This document shows positions 8,412-15,466 of a DNA stretch of 64,000 bases, piece after piece. A model generated the notes under the pieces. It was not told the DNA's origin. It did no database searches and worked only from the letters and a program-made list of their open reading frames with translations. Origin of the DNA: RGIG1902 sp034926865 (GTDB lineage Bacteria > Bacillota > Clostridia > Oscillospirales > Butyricicoccaceae); assembly GCA_034926865.1 (NCBI GenBank), contig JAYFQP010000012.1, forward strand, positions 8,414 through 72,413. Direction: 5' to 3'. Position 1 is the stretch's first letter. Each line of letters opens with the position of its first letter. The translations under genes were made by a program, and so were the position numbers.

Positions 8412-8451
8412 GCATAATTAGAATATGCATCTAAATTAAGCAAATGACACA
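8412..8451 (+). repeat. Direct repeat R2, copy 2
   Basis: Second 40-bp R2 copy, immediately before the terminator at 8453. On the minus strand it lies just downstream of the recombinase remnant. Confidence 0.85.
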
Positions 8452-8452
8452 T

Positions 8453-8507
8453 GCGGAGTGTACTTATAGGATCTGAGTATCCTTGTAAGGCCACTCCGCT
8501 TTTTTTA
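8453..8507 (+). terminator. Terminator after the adenylyltransferase cassette
   Basis: GCGGAGTG (8453-8460) pairs with CACTCCGC (8492-8499), with a smaller inner GGAT/ATCC hairpin, followed by eight T residues. Confidence 0.7.
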
Positions 8508-8509
8508 TG

Positions 8510-8656
8510 TTGAAAATGAATGACCACATGCTGGGTTGTAATCCCGTCATCCTGCTTTTCGGCATGGTACACGTCGATGCGGTCAATCAGTTCCGTCACC
8601 ATGCACTGGGTGAGCACGTCATGCTGTGGATTTACAGCGAGAACGATGCAATCCAC
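8510..8656 (-). pseudogene. C-terminal remnant of a large serine recombinase (TndX/TnpX type, DUF4368-like)
   Basis: A minus-strand frame includes VTELIDRIDVYHAEKQD and TTQHVVIHF, which resembles the C-terminal domain of transposon-type large serine recombinases, where a LIDxIxVYxAEK stretch is followed by a beta strand. The resolvase catalytic domain and the rest are missing, and upstream sequence does not continue the frame convincingly. It marks the former end of a conjugative or mobilisable element. The resemblance is from memory of the family and should be confirmed by profile search. Confidence 0.5.
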
Positions 8657-8738
8657 ATCTTATTTTGGCAGCTACAGGGCGTATATGAAACCACTCGTCT
8701 CTCGTCCTTTGCCCGAACCTCAAACCAGTGGTTAGAAC

Positions 8739-9989
8739 TTAATTAAAGCTGCCGTCCCAAAGCGGCATATTGGATATATATTGCTGCTGTACCGCCGGGA
8801 CATAGTATCCGCCATATGTTTTGAGCCCGTTTTCCTGGTGCATATCGGGCAGTTCAACCCAAAACCGATAATATGGCAGGAAGGTTTCATCCGAGTCGAC
8901 CGTTCTATATACTAATTCAGCTTTTGCAACGTAATCCTCCCCAGGCATTTCTTCAGGCACAGAAGACAGATAATTTCCGTTCATCAATAACTTAAGCGCT
9001 TCTTCCGATGTGATGATCGGATAATCACCGATTTTTTCAGCACAGGAGAGGTCATTGTATTTGCGGATCAGCATCAGATTTCCGTCATCATCCGGAGCAA
9101 ATTGAACTTTGTTGAAGTTATAGTTAATAATCTGCTCCGCAATATTTCCTTCTGCATCATAGGCATAGTAGTTTCTGTTGCGGCTGCCATCAAAAGCATA
9201 ATCTGCAAACAGAGCTTTTTGAGGGTTAGTTAAAGAGAGGAGAGCGGAATATCTCTTCAGCAAATAATCAGTTACGTTTTCGGCTTCCTCATCTGAGGTA
9301 TCCGTGTACGTGAAACTGTACTCTGCAGGCAGTTCAATGCTTTCATTAAAATTAACCGTACCCGTACCGCCTTTTGTAACCTCGATTTCAGCAGTTGCGG
9401 TTTCGGCAATAACCCTGTATATCACATCATTTTCGGCAAGGTCAGTATCGGACTTATATCCGGATTTCTCATTGACGTCGTATTTGACGCTAATTATTTT
9501 CATATTCAGCGCATCCGCAACCTGTTTTGCCAGTTTCAGCATACATTCCTTCCCAATACCAGCAGCTGTTTCAGGAAAATCGGTATTTTTATAGACTGGC
9601 ATAGTATTCAATTGGGTATCCGCTGTCCACGGATTCCCATTATCAAGCTCGGAAATGTCATAAGCCAAACATGCTTCAAACCCCATGGCATCCGTTCCCG
9701 ATGTAATAGACAGCATTGGCAGGTTTTCCGCCTTTGCCGGGACATCTGGCTGATCTTCCGTTCCGGCCGGGGTATTGGGATGACTGTCTGTCTCTGCCGG
9801 GGTATTTGGTCCCGATATTCCCGTTGGAATAAGCCTGATCCCCACATATACGGCCAACGTCAGACAAGCGGCCATCGCGATCCGCTTCACCCATCTATAC
9901 TTTTTGGATCTCTTTTCTTTAGGGGCCGCTTCCTCAATATATTTGTCATCAGCTTTGCCAATGACATCTAAGATTACTTCGCTTTTCAT
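8739..9989 (-). CDS. Membrane-anchored anti-sigma-factor-like protein
   Basis: 416-residue protein with a charged cytoplasmic N-terminus of about 30 residues, one membrane helix (about residues 34-53), a proline-rich linker with three degenerate ten-residue repeats (PNTPAETDSH, PNTPAGTEDQ, PDVPAKAENL), and a large extracellular domain of unknown function. Its start overlaps the end of the upstream sigma factor gene by four bases (ATGA), the usual arrangement for a sigma factor and the protein that restrains it. No catalytic motif is seen. Regulation of the sigma factor is inferred from context. Confidence 0.65.
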   Translation of the reverse strand: MKSEVILDVIGKADDKYIEEAAPKEKRSKKYRWVKRIAMAACLTLAVYVGIRLIPTGISGPNTPAETDSHPNTPAGTEDQPDVPAKAENLPMLSITSGTDAMGFEACLAYDISELDNGNPWTADTQLNTMPVYKNTDFPETAAGIGKECMLKLAKQVADALNMKIISVKYDVNEKSGYKSDTDLAENDVIYRVIAETATAEIEVTKGGTGTVNFNESIELPAEYSFTYTDTSDEEAENVTDYLLKRYSALLSLTNPQKALFADYAFDGSRNRNYYAYDAEGNIAEQIINYNFNKVQFAPDDDGNLMLIRKYNDLSCAEKIGDYPIITSEEALKLLMNGNYLSSVPEEMPGEDYVAKAELVYRTVDSDETFLPYYRFWVELPDMHQENGLKTYGGYYVPAVQQQYISNMPLWDGSFN

Positions 9990-10543
9990 ATAGCAATACC
10001 TTCTTTCTCAAGAAACAGCTTTAATTCGTTACGTATCCTGAACAGCACTGATTTCACTTTGTTTTCGTTCATCCCGTATTCCTTTGCAATTTCCTTAATT
10101 GGACTCATATACCAATATCGACGCATGAACACGATACGTTTTGGCTGGGGCAACGAAGCAAGAAAACGGTTAATGGCATCTGCCAAAGCCATTTCATCAA
10201 TAACCTGTTCAACACTTTCTGACGACACGCATTCATCCAACTCTGACAAAACGACATTTGTTTGTCCAGCACCTCGTTTTTCGGCAGTATATCCCTTGTA
10301 TTTATTAATAGAAAGGTTGCGCGTTATTTTGCCTAAAAACGTTGACAACCGGTCGGGACGCTGCATCGGCATGGAGTTCCAAGCCCGCATATATGTATCA
10401 TTTACGCATTCTTCGGCATCCTCGCCATTATGTAAGACGTTAAAAGCAATATAACGACAATATTTCGAATACTTTTTTGACGTTTCAATGATAGCGTTTT
10501 CAGATCGCTCCCAATATAAGTTTACTATCTCGCCGTCTTCCAT
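9986..10543 (-). CDS. ECF-type RNA polymerase sigma factor
   Basis: 185-residue sigma-70 family factor. Region 2 contains AEECVNDTYMRAWNSMP and FLGKITRNLSINKYK; region 4 near the C-terminus contains LPQPKRIVFMRRYWYMSPIKEIAKEYGMNENKVKS, read here as a recognition helix-turn-helix with its preceding helix. GGAG precedes the ATG. It is translationally coupled to the membrane protein downstream, so the pair probably converts an envelope signal into transcription of unknown targets. Confidence 0.88.
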   Translation of the reverse strand: MEDGEIVNLYWERSENAIIETSKKYSKYCRYIAFNVLHNGEDAEECVNDTYMRAWNSMPMQRPDRLSTFLGKITRNLSINKYKGYTAEKRGAGQTNVVLSELDECVSSESVEQVIDEMALADAINRFLASLPQPKRIVFMRRYWYMSPIKEIAKEYGMNENKVKSVLFRIRNELKLFLEKEGIAI

Positions 10544-10753
10544 TACGTGTACTCCTTTACTTTCAAAATAAAAGGCCTTTCACCCTAATACACCACGAAA
10601 ATTGATTTACGTTGCATGCAAGACGAAATTTTTTCGAAATGAGCAAATATTTTTACTATATTACTTGTTGGTCCAAGTTGTAAGGCAAAAGCAAAAGTAA
10701 CTATGGAAACAGGCGGAAAGCCACATGGGGGCTTTGCAGCCTTGATTACTCAA

Positions 10754-10825
10754 AAGCAAAAATGTGGGCATGTCAAGGACGGCATAGCCGCTTGTTTATT
10801 CTTGACATGCCCTCACGGTTTTGCT
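10754..10825. repeat. Inverted repeat, possible small mobile-element remnant
   Basis: A perfect 12-bp core GGGCATGTCAAG (10766-10777) is inverted at 10801-10812, and the arms extend imperfectly to about 24 bp (AAGCAAAA...). Nearby CAAAAGCAAAA copies (about 10687 and 10751) are direct repeats. The stretch 10544-10841 holds no gene. Confidence 0.5.
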
Positions 10826-10841
10826 GCGTATTTTGGAAGTA

Positions 10842-11074
10842 TTAATAAATAAGCCCTGACCCTTCATAGCATCCGCAGATACCAAGGCCGAGCAGCATAA
10901 CAATTGCAAAGGCAATTGTTATACCTAAAGTTCCTCTGCCAGAAAAGCGCCCTCAAGACTTTCTATTCCATTATAACTACAAGGATTCAAAACAGCATCG
11001 ATATAATTGAACACCAAAACTGCTGTGCTCAAAAGAAGAACGATTAGACCAAAAAGATATTTCTTCATTTTCAT
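10842..11074 (-). pseudogene. Small two-helix membrane protein, frameshifted
   Basis: From the ATG (after AAGG) the frame reads MKMKKYLFGLIVLLLSTAVL and continues to a stop after 49 codons. Switching frame near LEGAF gives a second hydrophobic stretch, GITIAFAIVMLLGLGICGCY, ending at TAA at 10842. The two halves together would give a product of about 77 residues with two membrane helices. The total length, 233 bases, is not a multiple of three, as expected for a single indel. The family is unknown; a sequencing error is possible. Confidence 0.45.
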
Positions 11075-11260
11075 ATACCTTTCAGTCTTTTATATGTCGT
11101 ATAGTTTATAATATACCATAAGTTTCCTGCCTAATCCATTTCTATTCGTTCTAGATTCCCGCGCTGTTGCAGCAGCCCCGCCGATAAAACCCTTCCCGGC
11201 CTTGACCTAGGCTTTGCGCTGTACCGCTTCCTCTCAAAACTCTTTCATAGCCTGTTCCGG

Positions 11261-11296
11261 CGCCGTGATCCGTTCAGGATCGACGGCGTTTTTTTA
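11261..11296 (+). terminator. Terminator-like hairpin
   Basis: CGCCGT and ATCC pair with GGAT and ACGGCG, followed by seven T residues. No intact plus-strand gene precedes it, so it is probably left from decayed sequence. Confidence 0.6.
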
Positions 11297-11332
11297 TGCA
11301 CTGAACGCCCCGCAGCTAATCGGAAGCCTGGG

Positions 11333-11692
11333 ATGATCACACTGCCATTCCATAATGTCTTGTTTCACGGAGATGTGGAAGGGCAGCGTCAGTTTTTCTA
11401 TCCTACCAACGGAATAACGCAAACAGCGCTTGCTGAAAAAACATATGTTTCTTTACACACTATAATTGCTATTAAGACAGGGAAACGCAATCCGGCATTT
11501 GAGGTTCTCTATAAGATTATTCGAGGAGCCAGTATTCCGGCTGATCTTATTTTCCGCCCTGAAGATTCACCCGATACGCAGGAGCAGGAAGAATTCATTC
11601 GTGAATTCATAGACGCCAGCAAGCAGGAGCAACAGGCAGCCGTTATACTGGCAATGAGTATTTGGATGAAGCTCCGCCGCAATGATAATTGA
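11333..11692 (+). pseudogene. XRE-family regulator lacking the start of its helix-turn-helix
   Basis: Residues from about 27 on read like the second half of an XRE DNA-binding domain (GITQTALAEKTYVSLHTI, TGKRNPAFEVLYKI, IPADLIF), followed by a C-terminal helix common in regulators of integrative elements (EFIDASKQEQQAAVILAM). The first helix is replaced by unrelated sequence (MITLPFHNVLFH...), so it is probably a 5'-truncated gene. With the recombinase tail at 8510 it suggests a decayed conjugative element. Confidence 0.55.
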
Positions 11693-11699
11693 AATGAAT

Positions 11700-11740
11700 A
11701 GAGCCGGCAACTGTGAATACTCTCACAAGTTATCGGCTCT
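11700..11740 (+). terminator. Long hairpin after the XRE remnant
   Basis: AGAGCCG/CGGCTCT outer stem with an inner AACTGTGA/TCACaAGTT stem. There is no clear T-run, so termination is uncertain. Confidence 0.4.
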
Positions 11741-11853
11741 GCGTTCTTAGCGTCTGGCTCTTGTTGCAAAAACCAGAGCTGCCAGTTTTGGTGACTAGTT
11801 CGCAAGTAATTTCATTATGATGCAAAAAGCATATGGCTTATGGTATTTTTTTG

Positions 11854-11897
11854 TTCTATGGAAATACATGATATAATGATTATAACGTTCTGGGCTT
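11854..11897 (+). repeat. Repeated promoter segment P, copy 1 (ahead of GNAT 1)
   Basis: 44-bp segment, TTCTATGGAAATACATGATA followed by TAATGATTATAA and GTTCTGGG. It is nearly identical to 12609-12652, and both lie upstream of acetyltransferase genes. TATAAT gives a likely -10 box. Confidence 0.75.
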
Positions 11898-11964
11898 AGT
11901 ACAGGAGAGCAAGAGTATCTGGCTTTCTAAAGAATTACAAATTATTCAAATTGGGTGATGAAAT

Positions 11965-12483
11965 ATGTTAAAAACAAAGAGGCTTGAATTGGTTAAGTTT
12001 GATGTTAAATATGCAAACGATTTCTTTGAATTATGGAGTGATTTCGAAGTGGTAAAATATACTTTTACTCCTTTGCTTACCACTGTTGATGAATGTATTA
12101 ATCTAATCAATCATCAAATCAGCCGGACAGACAAGGATTTTACTGACAGATTTATTATTCTACTAAATAAGAAAGCTATTGGTATGGTTGGCTGCGTTTG
12201 TATGGATAAAAAAAATTCAGTTTTTGGTCTTTATTATCAAATATCCCGGGTTCACTGGGGTTGTGGTTATGCAAGCGAGGCAGCAAGTGCAGTAATGCAC
12301 TATGTTTTAAATAAATATCCAAATGCTATTATTAAAGCAGAAGCTGTATCTATAAACCCAGCAAGTGCATCTGTATTAAAGAAACTTGGGTTACAGCAGA
12401 CACATATAGAAGAAAAGGGATTTAAAAGAAATAATTTTGAGCTTGATTTAATACATTTTTCTAATACTAACCATACTAAATGA
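11965..12483 (+). CDS. GNAT acetyltransferase 1 (RimJ/RimL type)
   Basis: 172-residue acetyl-CoA-dependent N-acetyltransferase of the Acetyltransf_3 group. Visible features are the N-terminal strand KTKRLELVKF, the beta-bulge region GLYYQISRVHWGCGYASEAA, which forms the acetyl-CoA pyrophosphate-binding loop (a variant of Q/RxxGxG/A), and the C-terminal NPASASVLKKLGL. The substrate is unknown. It has its own promoter (segment P) and terminator, so it stands as an independent unit. Base composition is more AT-rich than the flanking core genes. Confidence 0.85.
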   Translation: MLKTKRLELVKFDVKYANDFFELWSDFEVVKYTFTPLLTTVDECINLINHQISRTDKDFTDRFIILLNKKAIGMVGCVCMDKKNSVFGLYYQISRVHWGCGYASEAASAVMHYVLNKYPNAIIKAEAVSINPASASVLKKLGLQQTHIEEKGFKRNNFELDLIHFSNTNHTK

Positions 12484-12572
12484 GCATAATGCGAAATCAC
12501 TGCTTATGGTTTATTGCTCTCCGATAGGAAACGTTTATCGCAAAAGTTTTATTTGCAGCATAACTCCAAAAA

Positions 12573-12611
12573 AGATATAGCTTTCCGTCAAGGGAAGTTA
12601 TGTCTTTTTTC
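12573..12611 (+). terminator. Terminator after GNAT 1
   Basis: 14-bp stem (12573-12586 with 12592-12605) pairing with several G-T wobbles, followed by TTTTTT. Just upstream, TTTGCAGCATAACT is shared with the region after GNAT 3 (near 13928). Confidence 0.65.
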
Positions 12612-12652
12612 TATGGAAATCCATGGTATAATGATTATAAAGTTCTGGGTTT
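12609..12652 (+). repeat. Repeated promoter segment P, copy 2 (ahead of GNAT 2)
   Basis: Second 44-bp copy of the promoter segment, overlapping the T-run of the preceding terminator, with the same TATAATGATTATAA core. Confidence 0.75.
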
Positions 12653-12738
12653 CATATAAGTGAACAAGATTCTCTTACAGAGCGTTTATACACCGTGTGA
12701 AGAAAACTCAATCTGATTATTTATAAGGAAGGATAAAA

Positions 12739-13233
12739 ATGCTTTATCAGACAAAGCTTACAGAAAAATATGCAAAAGATATAAGTGCTTGGAAATATGA
12801 CGATCAATACAGCGTCTATAACTACCCTGATTGGGATGAAATGACAGCGCAAAAATGGGCAATCACTGTTGCTGAAAAGCGTAAAAATGAATTTATGGCA
12901 GTAATTATTGATTTGGGTAAAGAGACCCAGTTATGCGGTTATTTTCGATTTTCAGTTAATGATCAAATTGTTATGGTAGGCCTGGGGTTAAATCCTAAGT
13001 TTTGTGGAAGTGGTTATGGAAAACAATTAATGGATCTGATTACTCAAGAATTTGAAAAGAGATTTACTGGTAAGATTCTTGAATTAGAAGTGAGAACTTT
13101 TAATAAAAGAGCAATACAATGTTATCTGGCAGCTGGTTTTTCAGAGATACGCACATATATTAAAAAAACACCTATTGGCGCGGATACGTTTTTATTAATG
13201 CGCTACGATAAGAACGGTAAGTCATATAACTAA
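12739..13233 (+). CDS. GNAT acetyltransferase 2
   Basis: 164-residue GNAT-fold acetyltransferase. The acetyl-CoA motif VGLGLNPKFCGSGYGKQLM lies near residues 80-98 and is followed by LELEVRTFNKRAIQCYLAAGF, the conserved final helix. A GGAAGG site precedes the ATG. Its close relatives act on small amines or protein N-termini, but no substrate can be assigned here. It follows segment P copy 2. Confidence 0.85.
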   Translation: MLYQTKLTEKYAKDISAWKYDDQYSVYNYPDWDEMTAQKWAITVAEKRKNEFMAVIIDLGKETQLCGYFRFSVNDQIVMVGLGLNPKFCGSGYGKQLMDLITQEFEKRFTGKILELEVRTFNKRAIQCYLAAGFSEIRTYIKKTPIGADTFLLMRYDKNGKSYN

Positions 13234-13285
13234 ACCGGATTTAAACTTTTACTTATTTATTAAAAGAAGATAAGGAGAATGAACC

Positions 13286-13819
13286 ATGAAATACTACAAA
13301 AAGCTGGCTGGCCGCAAAGTTTACTTATCACCTATATGTGTAGAAGATGCCGAAACTTACACAAAATGGCTCAACGATCTTTCGGTAACTGAAAAACTTG
13401 GCACATCAAATATCATGATCTCCGTTTCCGGCGAACAGGAGTGGATAAGAAAAAATTCTCAGGAAACACAATTCGCCATAATCAAAACCGAAAATGATGA
13501 ACTCATCGGTAATTGTGGGTTTAATGCCGTGAATCATATACATCAATGCGCAGTAGTTGGGATATTCATAGGTGACGAAAACAATCGAAATAACGGCTAC
13601 GGCTCAGAGGCGCTGAGCCTTCTTATAGATTTCGGATTCAACTACTTGAATCTAAACAATATAATGCTGAAAGTTTTTGCCTTCAACGAGCGCGCGATTA
13701 AATGCTACCAAAAAACTGGTTTCAAAGAAATTGGCCGAAGGCGTCAGGCTTATTATTTAAATGGCAAATATCATGACGAAGTTTTCATGGATATAATTCG
13801 CTCGGACAGGCATCGGTAG
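13286..13819 (+). CDS. GNAT acetyltransferase 3 (RimJ/RimL or SpeG-like)
   Basis: 177-residue acetyltransferase beginning with the family strand KLAGRKVYLSPICVED, with WLNDLSVTEKL typical of the RimJ/RimL-SpeG branch. The acetyl-CoA loop is IFIGDENNRNNGYGSEAL and the C-terminal segment VFAFNERAIKCYQKTGF. It is 52 bases after GNAT 2 with its own AAGGAG site, so these two may be cotranscribed. The substrate is unknown. Confidence 0.85.
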   Translation: MKYYKKLAGRKVYLSPICVEDAETYTKWLNDLSVTEKLGTSNIMISVSGEQEWIRKNSQETQFAIIKTENDELIGNCGFNAVNHIHQCAVVGIFIGDENNRNNGYGSEALSLLIDFGFNYLNLNNIMLKVFAFNERAIKCYQKTGFKEIGRRRQAYYLNGKYHDEVFMDIIRSDRHR

Positions 13820-13944
13820 TGCGTACTCTTAATCACTTTCCAATTGTAAGCATAGAGGTCTGCTGACAAATCTCAATATGTCAGGTTAAACAACGGGCAT
13901 TATAATTGGCCTAAGAAAAAATCTTTTTTGCAGCATAACTTCAT

Positions 13945-13979
13945 AAAAAGGCCGTCGTTTAAAAACGACGTCCTTTTTC
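13945..13979. terminator. Bidirectional terminator between GNAT 3 and degV
   Basis: AAAAAGGcCGTCGTTT pairs with AAACGACGtCCTTTTT. Flanking A and T runs let it serve both converging genes. Confidence 0.8.
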
Positions 13980-14031
13980 TCTGGCATTGGCATTTACTGC
14001 TTTACATCCACCAGCTTATCTGATTTCATAT

Positions 14032-14913
14032 CTACAACAGAGGGTGCGTCACAAATCCGATTCCCATTGCACCCGGGCCCGAATGCGCCCCTACGGTAAT
14101 CCCCAGATCACTTTTATAAATTTGCCCAGCATAATTGGTTGTTTCTCTTAAATAGCTGGTGATATAGTTTGCATCTTCCTGATACTCAGCATTTTGTATA
14201 ATAACAATCATTTTATCGATATCACTTATCCTTGAAACAGCAATATCGATCATCGTTTTAAGTGAGTTCTTTCTTCCTCTTGCGGCTTTGACCGGGTGTA
14301 CGACGCCATCAATAAATTCACATACCGGTTTAATGTTAGTTAGCTTTCCAAGAAAAGCAGCAGCTCCCCCGATTCTGCCTCCGGCCTTCATATACTTTAA
14401 GCTGTTCACCACAAAAAGTGTGGTTGTATTTGAAATCATTTTATTGATCGTCTCAACAATATCCTCAAAGCCTCTGCCGCCTTCAATCATTTTAGCGATC
14501 CCAATTTCCAACGCGGCCTGCCCGCAAGCACAAGTATTTGAATCAATAACTTCTATTTGGATATCGCTATTTTCTTCTTTGAATAATTTCTTTGCAGATA
14601 TGGCCGTTTGAAAGCTTGAAGATAATTTGGAAGAAATGGTTGTGACAATATATTGTTTAAAGCCCTTGGCATACTGCTGCTCAAAAATAGTCAACCAATC
14701 AAAAATATTGGGGCAAGCTGTTTTTGGGACCTGATGGGGATAATCTTCCATATGCTTATAAAACTCAGTGATACTATAATCTATATTTTCGCGGTAGTAA
14801 TCGGGGCTATTAAATTTAAAATAGAATGGAACCTCATTTATACTTTGCTGTTCAATGAAGCTTCGTGGCAAACTACCAGAAGAGTCTACTATCTGGCATA
14901 TCGTTTTGCTCAT
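14032..14913 (-). CDS. DegV family fatty-acid-binding protein
   Basis: DegV proteins bind a fatty acid and, as FakB-type subunits, can present it to fatty acid kinase for incorporation into phospholipid. From the ATG after GGAGGTG the protein begins MSKTICQIVDSSGSLP (the SS/TDS motif of the family), with FKQYIVTTISSKLSSSFQTA, IEVIDSNTCACGQA, LKYMKAGGRIGGAAAFLG and the C-terminal GAHSGPGAMGIGF. The length of 293 residues is normal. The 20 upstream in-frame residues have no ribosome binding site. It is the first clearly core-like gene after the accessory region. Confidence 0.9.
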   Translation of the reverse strand: MSKTICQIVDSSGSLPRSFIEQQSINEVPFYFKFNSPDYYRENIDYSITEFYKHMEDYPHQVPKTACPNIFDWLTIFEQQYAKGFKQYIVTTISSKLSSSFQTAISAKKLFKEENSDIQIEVIDSNTCACGQAALEIGIAKMIEGGRGFEDIVETINKMISNTTTLFVVNSLKYMKAGGRIGGAAAFLGKLTNIKPVCEFIDGVVHPVKAARGRKNSLKTMIDIAVSRISDIDKMIVIIQNAEYQEDANYITSYLRETTNYAGQIYKSDLGITVGAHSGPGAMGIGFVTHPLL

Positions 14914-15015
14914 TAATTCACCTCCAAAAAATATTTGAATATCCGTTATAAAGGTCTCTGCGGCAGAGTTCATTCAGCTTTTGGCACTTATATCATAATA
15001 CTTTTTTTGACAGTA

Positions 15016-15139
15016 GGCAATCATTGGCTGAAAACCTTTTTATACAAACTTTATACGAACGCACTTAAACAGTGCCTCCCCATTCATAGCACAAGTTGAA
15101 AATACAAATGTGTAAACCTAAGTTTTCAGCCGATTGCTT
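15016..15139. repeat. Imperfect inverted repeat in the degV/diguanylate cyclase gap
   Basis: GGCAATCATTGGCTGAAAAC (15017-15036) is inverted as GTTTTCAGCCGATTGC (15122-15137), with a three-base bulge, enclosing about 85 bases. The whole 14914-15466 gap holds no convincing gene; short frames there lack ribosome binding sites. Confidence 0.45.
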
Positions 15140-15466
15140 CCCATCGCACTTGGTCTCTTTTTCAACACGCCGTATAAGGCCGCTATTTTACTTCTGAACT
15201 TCAATTTTTATAATTATTGCACTCAAAATTGTTTTTACTCCTATTTGTCCGTTCGCTTAATTATACTACCATATCAGACGATAAATAATATAAGAATATT
15301 GTCTGTTAAACACGTATGATAGATTTCTTCCGGATTTGAATGCTTGCTTTCAAAAAGCAAATGAAAGTTTTCCGGCATGCCTATTACAATTTCGCATTAT
15401 TATGTGGTATGATCTTAATGAATATTATTATACTTAATAAAAAGGCAGGCCGAAGAGGGGTAAAGA

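Noticed and set aside
6362..8451. tRNA-Pro as the attachment site of an integrative element
   Set aside because: I could not find a second copy of the tRNA 3' end at the other side of the accessory region, nor an integrase gene, so an att pair cannot be supported.
6437..8451. Integron gene-cassette array with attC sites
   Set aside because: R1 and R2 lack the GTTRRRY/RYYYAAC core pair and the imperfect folding pattern of attC; no IntI is present.
8507..8746. Plus-strand frames over the recombinase remnant
   Set aside because: They mirror the minus-strand frame, have no ribosome binding site and no recognisable domain.
14914..15466. Short plus-strand frames of about 60 residues
   Set aside because: They lack ribosome binding sites and sensible composition; one overlaps the start of the diguanylate cyclase gene.
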